Made by a program: the position numbers and the translations under genes
In this document: positions 52,957 to 61,633 of the stretch, piece by piece
Layout: every line of letters starts with the position of its first letter
Numbering within the stretch: the stretch's first letter is position 1
Notes under the pieces: model-generated
The model's input: only the letters and a program-made list of their open reading frames with translations
Databases searched by the model: none
What the model was told of the DNA's origin: nothing
Assembly: GCA_938027685.1 (NCBI GenBank)
Contig: CALJAM010000029.1
Span: 62,001-126,000 of the forward strand
From: an uncultured Bryobacteraceae bacterium
GTDB lineage: Bacteria; Acidobacteriota; Terriglobia; Bryobacterales; Bryobacteraceae
Length of the DNA stretch: 64,000 nt
Reading direction: 5' to 3'

Positions 52957-54105
52957 ATGAGCGCTGAAGCGTCCGGCACGACATCGATCCTGCTGGTGGA
53001 GGACAGCGAGGCCGATGCGGAGTGGGTCTTCGATTGCCTGGAGGAGTCAGGTCGGACGTATCGTATCGAGCACGCTCCGCGGCTGGCCGACGCCGCCGCC
53101 AGGCTCGAAAGCTCCCGGCCCGATGTTATCGTGCTCGACCTGATGCTGCCTGATAGCGCCGGCTGGCAGACGTTCCGGGAGCTTCGCCGTCGCGCTCCGG
53201 ACGCCGCGCTGGTGGTGCTGAGCGGTCTCGGTGACGAAACGCTCGCGCGCAACGCCGTACGCCAGGGGGCGCAAGATTTCCTGGTGAAAGGACGGACGCC
53301 GCCGGAGATTCTGGTCCGCGCGCTCGATTACGCGGTCGAGCGACAGCGCTCCCTGCTGCGTCTGAGGCAGACGACGAATCGCCGCGGCAAGCTGATTGCG
53401 TTCATCGGCGCCAAGGGCGGCGTGGGTGCGACCACCGTCGCTACAAGCGTGGCCGCCGCGCTCGCACGGCGGCTCGATGTGATCATCGCCGAGCTGGAGA
53501 GCCTTGGCTGCGGTCTGGCGGGCGCTTTTCGTATTCGCGCGCAGGCCGGCGCCGCCTGGAGCGCCGATTTCTCCGACCCGGACCAATTGACGCATCAGCT
53601 ATGGAAGCTGCCGTCGGGATTGCGCGTGTTGTTGGGACCTCCCCCGGATCGTGAAGTCACGGCCGCGCAAGCGGAAGCCGTTGTGGACGCCCTGGTGGCC
53701 GCAGCCGATCGTGTCGTCGTGGATCTGGCGCCGCGGGCATCTGCAGCGAACGCCGCCGTGTTACGCCGGGCCGATCGCATCGTGATGGTGCTCGAGCGTG
53801 AGCCCGCTTCGGTGGCGGCAGCTTCTCGCCTGCTCGAGTACCTGCGCGCCGCGTGCCGACTGGAAGGGCTCGTGCACGCTGTTGTGGTCAATCGCGTGGC
53901 CCTGGCGTGCCCGTTGCCCCTCGAGGAGATCGAGCGCCAGTTACAGATACCGGTGCTCGCCGTCATCCCGCCCAACGCGGATCTTTGCGTGCAAGCCCGC
54001 CGCAGCGGGGCGCCGGTGGTGTTCTATCAACCGGAAAGCGCCTTGGGCGGCTGCCTGCTCGAACTGGCCGCAAAACTGGAAGAGGACCACGCGGTCGCAT
54101 CCTGA
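52957..54105 (+). CDS. Response receiver fused to CpaE/TadZ-like (MinD/ParA) ATPase
   Basis: 382 residues with an AGGAGG ribosome site. The N-terminal receiver has phospho-Asp61 (IVLDLMLPD), an acidic pocket (VEDSEAD) and Lys111 (FLVKG). After a linker (about 130-145) comes a deviant Walker A ATPase: GAKGGVGATT (151-160), keeping the signature Lys153 but with Ala in place of the P-loop Lys, as is usual in CpaE. 'VVVDLAPRASAANAAVLRRADRIVMVLE' is the switch II region. CpaE/TadZ proteins position pili or other polar structures; no tad genes are nearby. It is the expected target of the upstream kinase. Confidence 0.9.
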   Translation: MSAEASGTTSILLVEDSEADAEWVFDCLEESGRTYRIEHAPRLADAAARLESSRPDVIVLDLMLPDSAGWQTFRELRRRAPDAALVVLSGLGDETLARNAVRQGAQDFLVKGRTPPEILVRALDYAVERQRSLLRLRQTTNRRGKLIAFIGAKGGVGATTVATSVAAALARRLDVIIAELESLGCGLAGAFRIRAQAGAAWSADFSDPDQLTHQLWKLPSGLRVLLGPPPDREVTAAQAEAVVDALVAAADRVVVDLAPRASAANAAVLRRADRIVMVLEREPASVAAASRLLEYLRAACRLEGLVHAVVVNRVALACPLPLEEIERQLQIPVLAVIPPNADLCVQARRSGAPVVFYQPESALGGCLLELAAKLEEDHAVAS

Positions 54106-54249
54106 AGACGAGTTTCCGGGGACCTTCAGGTCGGGTCCTACATCGTCGCGGCGAGTGCGACAGACCGCCTGCATCGATCATCTACGGCCCGGCCGCGGAC
54201 GACGTCGCCTCCTCGGGGAGTTCGCTTCGTCCGGCGTGTAGGTGGAGGG

Positions 54250-54310
54250 AAAAACGCAAGCGCCCGACGGCCGGTGGGGGGTCAGCGCGCCCGGCCGTCA
54301 GGCGCTTGCG
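54250..54310 (-). terminator. Intrinsic terminator of the Spy-like gene
   Basis: A long stem (54255-54274 with 54291-54310, 19 pairs and one C-A mismatch, 16-nt loop) is followed on the minus strand by TTTTT. It begins 11 nt after the stop codon of the gene at 54321-54890. It can also fold in the plus-strand transcript of the receiver-CpaE gene, but without a U-tract. Confidence 0.8.
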
Positions 54311-54320
54311 CCGATCACCC

Positions 54321-54890
54321 TCACTGCGGGAGCGAGGGAACTCGGCGGAGGCCGCGCATCGGCCCCGTGCCCGCAAGCGGTCTCGCTTGCAGCCGAGCCG
54401 CGGCCGGTCTCCATTCTGGCCCGAGCCAGCCCAGTCCAGGCCTAGGCCACCCCTGAGGCCCGGCAGGCGCCAACAGACCCAACGCCTCCGCCTGCCGGAT
54501 GGCCGGCGCGAGTTTACGAGCCTGCTCGAGCGCTTCCAGCTTCGCCCGCTGATCACCGGTCAACACGCCCAACGCCTGGTTGCGTGCGGCAGTGTGGGCA
54601 TCCGCCAGGCGCTTGCGCAGGCTCTCGATCTCGAGCAACGCCTTGCCTAGGGCCGCGGCATCCGCGGAGCCTCGATCCAGTTGCTCACGGAGGGCCTCAT
54701 GCTTGGCGGCCAGCTCCGCAATCAGCGGCCGCACGGCCTGAAAATGCTGTTGCTGAAACTGTCGCAGGGATTGGATCTGAGAGTCTTGCAATCCCAGATA
54801 ATTCTTGAGTGCATCCACGGGAAGGGGAGCAGGCGTTTGAGCCGCTAGCACTCCTGCCATCGTCGCCACCAGTAGCATCCGCCGCATCAT
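54321..54890 (-). CDS. Periplasmic helical protein (Spy/CpxP-like)
   Basis: 189 residues from ATG 54890 (GTG 54908 or ATG 54887 also possible; a GGAGG site favours 54890/54887). A signal peptide (MMRRMLLVATMAGVLAAQT) leads into about 110 residues of charged alpha-helix ('LGLQDSQIQSLRQFQQQHFQAV', 'KHEALREQLDRGSADAAALG', 'ALGVLTGDQRAKLEALEQARKL'), the pattern of Spy/CpxP heavy-metal or chaperone-like proteins, although no strict LTxxQ pair is present. The tail is Pro/Gly/Trp-rich. It likely acts in periplasmic stress, but this is an inference from composition. Confidence 0.7.
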   Translation of the reverse strand: MMRRMLLVATMAGVLAAQTPAPLPVDALKNYLGLQDSQIQSLRQFQQQHFQAVRPLIAELAAKHEALREQLDRGSADAAALGKALLEIESLRKRLADAHTAARNQALGVLTGDQRAKLEALEQARKLAPAIRQAEALGLLAPAGPQGWPRPGLGWLGPEWRPAAARLQARPLAGTGPMRGLRRVPSLPQ

Positions 54891-55094
54891 TTTCCGATTC
54901 GCCTCCACGTTGAATCACGTGCGTTCTTTTGGCTCCGTCTCGGGCTCCACTTTGATTAAACGCAATCGGCCGCCAAAGGTAGGTCAAGACGAGGCAAAAA
55001 GGCCTTTACATTATTAACCGGTCCTGCGCCTGCGGCTACCGCTTTCCCGGTGCGACGCCGCCCGCCACCGTCGCGCGGTGCTACGCTACGCGGC

Positions 55095-55895
55095 ATGCGC
55101 GTTCCCAATCTCTTGCTCGTCGTCGCAGGGCTCGCCGTCGCGCAACCCACGCGCGAGATGGCGGAACTGAACTGGATGGAATTCCGCGAGCTGGTGCCGG
55201 CGAAGATCCGCACGGTGTTGCTGCCCACGGGCACGCTGGAAGCTCACGGCGTCCTCGCCAACGGCGCGGACATGCTGGCGCCGCCGGCGCTGGCCCGAGC
55301 GATCGCCTCGCGCGTCGACGCATTGGTGGCGCCGGTCATTGCGTACGGCGTCACCGGCAGCCTGGATGCTTACGCGGGGGGCTTCTCGGTCAGCGAGGCC
55401 GCCTATCGCGCTTATGTCGCTGACGTGCTGGCCGGACTCGCGCAGACCGGATTCCGCAACCTGATCGTCATCAACGGGCACGGCGGACCGCAGACCGCCA
55501 TCCTGAACGAGCTGGCCGAACGCACGGGGCGGGATCGCGGCGTTCGAACTCTCGTCGTCAACTGGTGGTCCTATTGCTCCGACGTGACGCTGCGCATCTT
55601 CGGCGAAGACGGGGGCCACGCGGGCTGGAACGAAACCGCGATGATCCAGGCCATCGATCCGAAGCTGGTGAAGCCGCAGCTTTATCGCGAGCGGCTTGCC
55701 CTGCCGCGCCCTGCGGAGGCAACCTGGTCGGCCTATCCCTTCCCGGCCACCATCATCCTCTACAAGCCCGGCGAAGGTTACCCGCGATTTGACGAGAAAA
55801 AAGCCAAGGCTTACTTCGAGGCCGTGGTCGAGAAACTCACTGCCTTGATCCGTGACGTCATCGCGCGGTGGGACGAGGCCGGGGTGCTGCGGTGA
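55095..55895 (+). CDS. Creatininase-family amidohydrolase, exported
   Basis: 266 residues from ATG 55095, which gives a signal peptide (MRVPNLLLVVAGLAVAQ). The family fold is visible in 'AKIRTVLLPTGTLEAHGVLANGADMLAPPALARAIA' (Glu-x-His and Asp metal ligands), 'NLIVINGHGGPQTAILNELA' and 'EDGGHAGWNETAMI'. In typical members the last motif is HAGExET; here the first acidic residue is Trp, so activity may differ. Cytoplasmic creatininases hydrolyse cyclic amides; an exported one is unusual. TACGCT lies 7 nt before the ATG. The 3' end overlaps the convergent ogt gene by 38 bp. Confidence 0.8.
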   Translation: MRVPNLLLVVAGLAVAQPTREMAELNWMEFRELVPAKIRTVLLPTGTLEAHGVLANGADMLAPPALARAIASRVDALVAPVIAYGVTGSLDAYAGGFSVSEAAYRAYVADVLAGLAQTGFRNLIVINGHGGPQTAILNELAERTGRDRGVRTLVVNWWSYCSDVTLRIFGEDGGHAGWNETAMIQAIDPKLVKPQLYRERLALPRPAEATWSAYPFPATIILYKPGEGYPRFDEKKAKAYFEAVVEKLTALIRDVIARWDEAGVLR

Positions 55896-56427
55896 CCTGC
55901 CGTTCCAAATCCAGCAAGAATTGTTTCAATCGGAGTCCGCCTCCGTAGCCTCCGAGCGCTCCGTCGCTACGCACCACTCTGTGGCAGGGCACGAGGATGG
56001 CCACAGGGTTGGCTCTGCAAGCGCCCCCCACGGCTCGCGCGCCCCCCGGGATCCCGGCAGCCGCGGCCACTTCGCCGTAGCTGCGCGTCTCGCCGTAGGG
56101 GATGCGCGTCAAAACGCGCCACACCCGAAGCTGGAAAGCGGACCCGCTGAGCTTCACCGGCAACTCGAAGCGCTGCCTGCGCCCCGCGAGGTATTCATCG
56201 AGCTGCCTGGCGGCCTCGCGCAGCAGCCGCTCGTCGGAGCTCCGCTCCGCCCGGAGCCCGCTCAGGCGCCGCAGCTCGGCGAGAAACTCCCGCTCGTTGC
56301 AACCGGGCGCGATCCGCACGATCGCCTCGGCGTCGGCTGCGATCCAGACCGTGGCTCCGGAAGGCGTCGGCAAGCCCGCATAGCGTAGGGGACCCGAGAT
56401 CAGACCTTCCAGCAGATCAACTTGCAC
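55858..56427 (-). CDS. ogt: Methylated-DNA--protein-cysteine S-methyltransferase
   Basis: 189 residues from GTG 56427. The C-terminal domain has the helix-turn-helix 'SAFQLRVWRVLTRIPYGETRSYGEVA', the arginine-finger region 'GGARAVGGACRANP' and the acceptor PCHRVV with Cys148. It removes alkyl groups from O6-alkylguanine in DNA by a suicide transfer. The N-terminal 80 residues are the variable domain. It overlaps the end of the aldehyde dehydrogenase gene by 28 bp and is likely cotranscribed with it. Confidence 0.93.
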   Translation of the reverse strand: MQVDLLEGLISGPLRYAGLPTPSGATVWIAADAEAIVRIAPGCNEREFLAELRRLSGLRAERSSDERLLREAARQLDEYLAGRRQRFELPVKLSGSAFQLRVWRVLTRIPYGETRSYGEVAAAAGIPGGARAVGGACRANPVAILVPCHRVVRSDGALGGYGGGLRLKQFLLDLERQVTAAPRPRPTAR

Positions 56428-57818
56428 TCGGTCATCTCCTCGACGGCGTATTTCGGGCCTTCCCGCCCCATTCCGCTGAGTTTGATTCCGCCGTAAGGCA
56501 TATGATCCACGCGGTATTGCGGGATCTCGTTGATCATGACGCCGCCCACTTCGAGCCGCCGCGCCGCGGCGAACGCCTTGCTGAGGTCCCGCGTGTAGAT
56601 GCCGGCCTGCAGACCGTAGTCAGAGCGGTTCACCAGCTCGATTGCTTGGTCCAGCGTATCGTAAAGGTTGATCCCGACCACAGGGCCGAACGCTTCCCGA
56701 CAGGAAAGCCTCACGTGCGGCGGAACGTGCGCGAGCACCGCCGGCCGCATCACAGCCCCGCGTCGCTCGCCTCCCGTCAGCAACCGCGCCCCAGCCTCGA
56801 CGGCCTCCCGGATCCATTCCTCCACCCGCGCCGCTTCCGCTTCGTTGATCAGCGAGCTGATCTCCGTGGCCGGATCGTGCGGATGGCCCATGCGGAGCGC
56901 TCGGGCGCCTTCGAGGAATCGCTCGATGAATTCATCGGCCGCGCGCCGGTGCACGTAGATCCGCTGGATGGAGATGCAAACCTGCCCTGAGTTGGCGAAG
57001 CTCCCCGGCACCGCCCGCCGCGCCGCCTCCTCGAGATCGGCGTCCTGGTCCACGATCAGTGCGGAGTTGTTGCCCAGCTCGAGCGTCACCCGTTTCATGC
57101 CCGCGAGGTTGCGGATGCGCACGCCTACGTCCGGACTGCCGGTGAAGGTCACCATGGCCACGCCCGGATGCTGCGTCAGCAGATCTCCGATGGTTCCGCC
57201 CGGCCCGGGGATCACGTTCAGCGCGCCCGCCGGCAGGCCGCATTCATGCAGGATCTCGGCCAGAAGCAGCGCGCTCAGGGGCGTCGCGGATGCCGGCTTG
57301 TGCACGACCGCATTGCCCGCCGCCAACGCCGGAGCGATTTTGTGCATGGAGAGGTTCAGCGGAAAATTGAAAGGCGTGATGGCCGCGATCACGCCCAGCG
57401 GCTCGCGCACGGTCATGGCCCAGTGCCCCTTGCCGGCCGGAGCCGCCTCCATGGGCACGACCTCTCCCGCCAGCCGGTGCGCTTCTTCGGCCGAAAACAG
57501 CAAGGTCTGCGAGGCGCGCTCGACTTCGACCCGGGCTTCCCGTAAGGGCTTGCCGCTCTCCGAGCTTACCGCCAACGCTATCTCCTCGCTGCGTTCCAGG
57601 AGTCGATGGTAGGCCTTATGCAGGATGGCCGCACGCTCGGCAGCCGTCATCTCGCGCATCAGCCTTGCTGCTGCACCTGCTGCGGAAACGGCCGCCTCGA
57701 CCTCGTCCGGGCCGGCCACGCCGACTTGGGCCACGACGCTGCCGTCGAAGGGAAGCCGGACCGGCCTGCGCTCGGCTGTCTTCACCCATTGCCCTCCGAT
57801 CCACGGTGCGTATTCCAT
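56400..57818 (-). CDS. NAD(P)-dependent aldehyde dehydrogenase
   Basis: 472 residues from ATG 57818 (seven-residue longer forms are possible). 'TPFNFPLNLSMHKIAPALAAGNAVVHKPA' contains the catalytic Asn151 and cofactor Lys, 'TFTGSPDVGVRI' the nucleotide loop, 'TLELGNN' Glu247, and 'SGQVCISIQRIYV' the nucleophile Cys281, so the enzyme is complete. It resembles lactaldehyde/succinate-semialdehyde-type dehydrogenases rather than long betaine types. It oxidises an aldehyde, possibly lactaldehyde from deoxy-sugar breakdown, which would fit the rhamnosidase-like neighbour, but this is inference. Confidence 0.92.
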   Translation of the reverse strand: MEYAPWIGGQWVKTAERRPVRLPFDGSVVAQVGVAGPDEVEAAVSAAGAAARLMREMTAAERAAILHKAYHRLLERSEEIALAVSSESGKPLREARVEVERASQTLLFSAEEAHRLAGEVVPMEAAPAGKGHWAMTVREPLGVIAAITPFNFPLNLSMHKIAPALAAGNAVVHKPASATPLSALLLAEILHECGLPAGALNVIPGPGGTIGDLLTQHPGVAMVTFTGSPDVGVRIRNLAGMKRVTLELGNNSALIVDQDADLEEAARRAVPGSFANSGQVCISIQRIYVHRRAADEFIERFLEGARALRMGHPHDPATEISSLINEAEAARVEEWIREAVEAGARLLTGGERRGAVMRPAVLAHVPPHVRLSCREAFGPVVGINLYDTLDQAIELVNRSDYGLQAGIYTRDLSKAFAAARRLEVGGVMINEIPQYRVDHMPYGGIKLSGMGREGPKYAVEEMTECKLICWKV

Positions 57819-57928
57819 TCCAGCCTCCACTCCCCTCATGATAGGCGGGACCCGCGCTAGGCTCCGCCGGGGCGGCCCCTGGCAGGCATCCGAGCCGGGT
57901 TATGCTGAAGATCCGACAGAGGTGGCAG

Positions 57929-60664
57929 ATGCGCGCTTGCATCCTTGTTGTGGCCGGATTGGCCGTAGCTCCCGCGAACGCTGTTTCGCTGGTGGAGGGC
58001 TTCCGCAGACCTCCCGAAGAAGCGAAAGTCATGGTCCGATGGTGGTGGTTCGGGCCCGCGGTCAGCAAAGCGGGTCTCGAGCGCGAAATGAAGCTCATGA
58101 AAGAGGGAGGATTCGGGGGGTTCGAGGTCCAGCCAGTCTACCCTCTGACCCTCGATGACCCGGCCCGTGGTCTTGTGAACCTTCGATATCTTTCGCCGGA
58201 ATTTCTCGAGATGGTGCGCTTCACGGCCGAGACCTCGCGCCGTCTGGGCCTGCGCATGGATATGACGCTGGGCAGCGGCTGGCCCTTCGGCGGCCCTCAC
58301 ATCCCCATCGAACTGGCCGCAGGCAGGCTGCGGGTGGATCGCCGCTCGGTCGACGCCTCGACGAACGCTTTAGCGGCAGCCGGAAACTATCGTGCGGAGC
58401 GGCTGGTGGCGGCCTTCCTAGTCCCTCCCACGGGCGACCTCTCGCCCGACCGTCTCACCCTGCTCCCGGTCGTGGATGACGGCACGCCGCGCTTACTGCT
58501 TCCCGCTTCCACCCAGCCGCGCGACGTGCTGCTTTTCTTCGCCAGCCACACCCGGCAGGAAGTCAAGCGTGCGGCCTTCGGGGCCGAGGGACTCGTCCAC
58601 GACCATTACAACCGCGCTGCGCTTGCCGTCCACCTGAAGGAAGTCGGCGAAAAGCTTGTCGAGGCGGGCGGCGGCGCGATCCGCGCGGTGTTTTGCGACA
58701 GCCTGGAGGTCTTCGGCTCGGATTGGACGACGGCCTTGCCCGAATATTTTCGGCGTCGGCGTGGATACGATCTGATCCCTCATCTGCCCGCGCTGCTGAA
58801 GGAGGCAAGACCCGAGGCGGCAGCAGTCCGTCACGACTTCGGCCAGACACTCACCGAGATGTTCGAAGACGAATTCATGGCGCCCTTGGCCGAGTGGTGC
58901 CGCCGGAAGAGAGTGCTGCTGCGCGTGCAGGCTTACGGCATCCCGCCCGCGGGCATGTCCAGTTACCGTTTCGTGGACCTGCCCGAGGGCGAGGGCGCTT
59001 ACTGGAACGTTTTCACCGCGACCCGATGGGCTTCCTCCGCCGCTCACTGGCTGGCCCGACCCGTGACGTACTCGGAAACCTGGACCTGGATCCACTCGCC
59101 CGTTTTCCGGGCGACGCCGCTCGACTTCAAGGCCGAAGCCGATGCACACTTCCTTCAGGGCATCACGCAGCTTGTCGGACACGGCTGGCCGTACTCGCCC
59201 GAAGTGATCGGTAAGCCGGGCTGGCGGTTCTACGCCGCCGGCGTCATGAACGACCACAATCCCTGGTGGCACGTCATGCCGGACCTGAACGCCTATCTCG
59301 CCCGCATTTCCTACCTGCTCCGGCAAGGCGAGCCGGCGGTCGACGTCGCGCTCTACGCTCCCATACACGATGCCTGGGCAAGTTTCCACGTCGGGCGTGT
59401 CTCGCTCTTCCAGGCCGTGGGAGAGCGCCTCGGGCGCACGATCATTCCGCGACTGCTGGAAGCCGGCTACAACTTCGATCTCGTGGATGACCGCGTCATC
59501 ACCACTCTGGCGCGCGTCGAGAAGGGCCGCCTTGCGGTTGCGCGCCACAGCTATCCGATCGTCGTGCTGCCCGGCGTGGAGCGAATGCCCGCTGCCACTC
59601 TGCGCCGTCTGCGGGACTTCGTTCGGGCGGGCGGCATCCTGGTGGCAACGCGCCGTCTGCCTTCGACTGCCCCGGGGCTGGTCAATCGCGAGGAGGAATC
59701 CAAAGAGATCGCCGCCCTGGTGCGCGAGCTCTTCCAGGATGCCAAAGCGTCCGCTCACTTCGTGGCGGACGAGGATGCCGAGCTGGCTCGGACCCTCACC
59801 AAGCTCCGCCGCCCCGACGTGCTCTTCACGCCGTCGTCCCAGGGTATCGGCTTCATTCACCGCAGTGCGCCCGGCGCCGAGATTTATTTCCTCGCGAACA
59901 CCGGCAACCGACGCGTGCAGGTGAAGGCGGAGTTCCGTGTCGCGGGGCGTCGCCCGGAGTGGTGGGACCCCTTCACGGGCGAGGTGCGCGAAGCTGCCGT
60001 CGCCGGCCGCTCGGCGACCGGGACGGGCATAGAGCTCGACCTGGCGCCTTACGAATCGCGCCTCCTCGTCTTTCCGGTCTCGCCCACGCCCGGTGCACAG
60101 CCGTTGGTCAGGCGGCCCACGCCCATTCTGCTGCCGATGGATCTGAGCCACGGCTGGGAGGTCACGTTCGAGGAAACCGGCCGCAAGGTGGTCGTGAACG
60201 AGCTGCGGTCCTGGACGGAAGATCCTGCGACGCGCTACTACTCGGGCCGAGCCGTCTACCGCAAGACCGTCAGCCTGCCGCCCGAATTCCTCATGAAAAA
60301 CGTCCGTCTGAAGCTGGACTTCGGAGAAACCAGGCCACTCGAGCCCAAGCCGGCCCGCGGTTTCCGCGCCTGGGTCGAGGCGCCTGTCCGCGAAGCTGCT
60401 GAAATCTTCGTCAACGGCAAACGCGCCGGAAGCCTGTGGTGTCCGCCCTATGAAATCGATGTGACCGCGCTGCTGCGCCCCGGCGAGAATCGTCTCGAGA
60501 TCGTAGTCTCCAACCTCATGATCAACCGCATGGCGGGTGAACCTCTACCCGACTACAAGGATCTGATCGCGCGCTACGGCGATCGTTTCCAGCCGCAGGA
60601 TCTGGAGAACCTGCAGCCTGTGCCTTCCGGCCTGCTCGGACCCATCCGTCTGGTGCCATACTGA
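57929..60664 (+). CDS. GH106-like glycoside hydrolase (alpha-L-rhamnosidase family), exported
   Basis: About 911 residues from ATG 57929, preferred over ATG 57902 because it gives a clean signal peptide (MRACILVVAGLAVAPANA) and has an AGAGGTGG ribosome site. The start of the mature protein, 'FRRPPEEAKVMVRWWWFGP', and 'MKEGGFGGFEVQPVYP' with 'RLGLRMDMTLGSGWPFGGPHI' are signature blocks of GH106-type enzymes. The C-terminal 150 residues are a GH2-like sugar-binding domain ('DPATRYYSGRAVYRKTVSLP', 'EIFVNGKRAGSLWCPPYEIDVT'). Characterised GH106 enzymes remove L-rhamnose from rhamnogalacturonan. Confidence 0.85.
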   Translation: MRACILVVAGLAVAPANAVSLVEGFRRPPEEAKVMVRWWWFGPAVSKAGLEREMKLMKEGGFGGFEVQPVYPLTLDDPARGLVNLRYLSPEFLEMVRFTAETSRRLGLRMDMTLGSGWPFGGPHIPIELAAGRLRVDRRSVDASTNALAAAGNYRAERLVAAFLVPPTGDLSPDRLTLLPVVDDGTPRLLLPASTQPRDVLLFFASHTRQEVKRAAFGAEGLVHDHYNRAALAVHLKEVGEKLVEAGGGAIRAVFCDSLEVFGSDWTTALPEYFRRRRGYDLIPHLPALLKEARPEAAAVRHDFGQTLTEMFEDEFMAPLAEWCRRKRVLLRVQAYGIPPAGMSSYRFVDLPEGEGAYWNVFTATRWASSAAHWLARPVTYSETWTWIHSPVFRATPLDFKAEADAHFLQGITQLVGHGWPYSPEVIGKPGWRFYAAGVMNDHNPWWHVMPDLNAYLARISYLLRQGEPAVDVALYAPIHDAWASFHVGRVSLFQAVGERLGRTIIPRLLEAGYNFDLVDDRVITTLARVEKGRLAVARHSYPIVVLPGVERMPAATLRRLRDFVRAGGILVATRRLPSTAPGLVNREEESKEIAALVRELFQDAKASAHFVADEDAELARTLTKLRRPDVLFTPSSQGIGFIHRSAPGAEIYFLANTGNRRVQVKAEFRVAGRRPEWWDPFTGEVREAAVAGRSATGTGIELDLAPYESRLLVFPVSPTPGAQPLVRRPTPILLPMDLSHGWEVTFEETGRKVVVNELRSWTEDPATRYYSGRAVYRKTVSLPPEFLMKNVRLKLDFGETRPLEPKPARGFRAWVEAPVREAAEIFVNGKRAGSLWCPPYEIDVTALLRPGENRLEIVVSNLMINRMAGEPLPDYKDLIARYGDRFQPQDLENLQPVPSGLLGPIRLVPY

Positions 60665-60679
60665 GCGGGGTGCGCGCCA

Positions 60680-61594
60680 TCACTCCAAGAGCGTTCGCCA
60701 AACCGTGTTGGTGAGGGCGTGCGCCACCATCGCTGCACGGATTCCCCCGCCCGCCAGGTACGCGCGCCCGTAGACCAATCCGGCAAGGGTGGCCATCACA
60801 GCGAAACGCCAGTTGGGAAACCCGCGGAAGGGCAGATGCGCGGCCCCGAAGGCTAAGGAAGCCGCCAACCAACCCCACGTCGCGCTGCCCGTCCAGTCGC
60901 TCATCCAGCGTTGCAAGAGGCCGCGGAAGAAGAATTCCTCGGATAGCGCAACGACCCAGAGCATGCCGAAGAATGTGGCCACGGCCGCACCCGCCAGTTT
61001 CGCGACCGGTTCGTCGAGCGAGGCCCCGCGCAGCAGGCCCAAAGCCGACCCCATGGCCAGGCCGACGGGCAGGAACGCAAAGAAATGCACCGCCCCGATT
61101 TTCCACTCCCTTTTCGTAGGCCACCAGCCGAAACCCACGCTTTCTGCTTTGCGCAACAGCAGCGCGCTCATCACGGCCGTGCGGATCCACATGAGCTGCC
61201 CCAAGACTTCCATGGGCGGCCCCGCTGCCGGACTGGCGTAAATGCCTTTGAAAACGCGGGCGAGCATGACGCCGGCCGCGAGGACGAGGAACCCGGCGTC
61301 CCTCCAGCCCCCGGGTCCGAACACGGCGTACCAACCCGCCAGAGCCGCCGCGAGCAGCAGGAGCACGCCGAAATTAGCGGCTCCGAAGAGCCCGGTGGCC
61401 GGCGCGTATAGCAGGTAGGGCACAGGAGCTGCAAGCGCCAGAGCAAGTGCGATGGCGCCGCGCGGCAGCCGCCGCAGCACTGCACGAAGCGCGGCGGAAG
61501 CCGTGCTTGCGTAAAGCAAGAGCTCCGTCAGCCACGCTGCGACGATCCAACTGTTCAATCCTGCGAGCCAGCGCCAGTCGGTTAGCGGTCCCAA
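60680..61594 (-). CDS. CPBP-family intramembrane metalloprotease (CAAX/Abi-like)
   Basis: 304 residues from TTG 61594, about eight hydrophobic helices. The Abi/CPBP motifs are present: Glu219-Glu220-x3-Arg224 (SEEFFFRG), His253 (GAAHLP) and His292 (MVAHALTN). The motifs support an active membrane-embedded glutamic or metal-type protease. Bacterial members process leader peptides or membrane proteins, and some are linked to immunity or bacteriocin resistance; nothing adjacent suggests such a role here. The gene lies 39 nt downstream of the TonB receptor and converges with the GH106-like gene (15 bp). Confidence 0.88.
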   Translation of the reverse strand: MGPLTDWRWLAGLNSWIVAAWLTELLLYASTASAALRAVLRRLPRGAIALALALAAPVPYLLYAPATGLFGAANFGVLLLLAAALAGWYAVFGPGGWRDAGFLVLAAGVMLARVFKGIYASPAAGPPMEVLGQLMWIRTAVMSALLLRKAESVGFGWWPTKREWKIGAVHFFAFLPVGLAMGSALGLLRGASLDEPVAKLAGAAVATFFGMLWVVALSEEFFFRGLLQRWMSDWTGSATWGWLAASLAFGAAHLPFRGFPNWRFAVMATLAGLVYGRAYLAGGGIRAAMVAHALTNTVWRTLLE

Positions 61595-61633
61595 ACCGCA
61601 TCTTAGCAGCCGCGCACTCGCGCTCTAATTGCC

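Noticed and set aside
52957-54105. Reading the receiver-ATPase fusion as a plasmid partition ParA
   Set aside because: The P-loop has the CpaE/TadZ form KGGVGATT, a receiver is fused in front, and there is no parB or centromere-like repeat.
58493-60151. A 552-codon minus-strand frame inside the GH106-like gene
   Set aside because: Shadow of the sense gene; no recognisable domain or plausible start region.
60680-61594. CPBP/Abi protease as part of a phage-defence or bacteriocin island
   Set aside because: Neighbours are a TonB receptor and a glycosidase; there are no bacteriocin, toxin, integrase or defence genes nearby.
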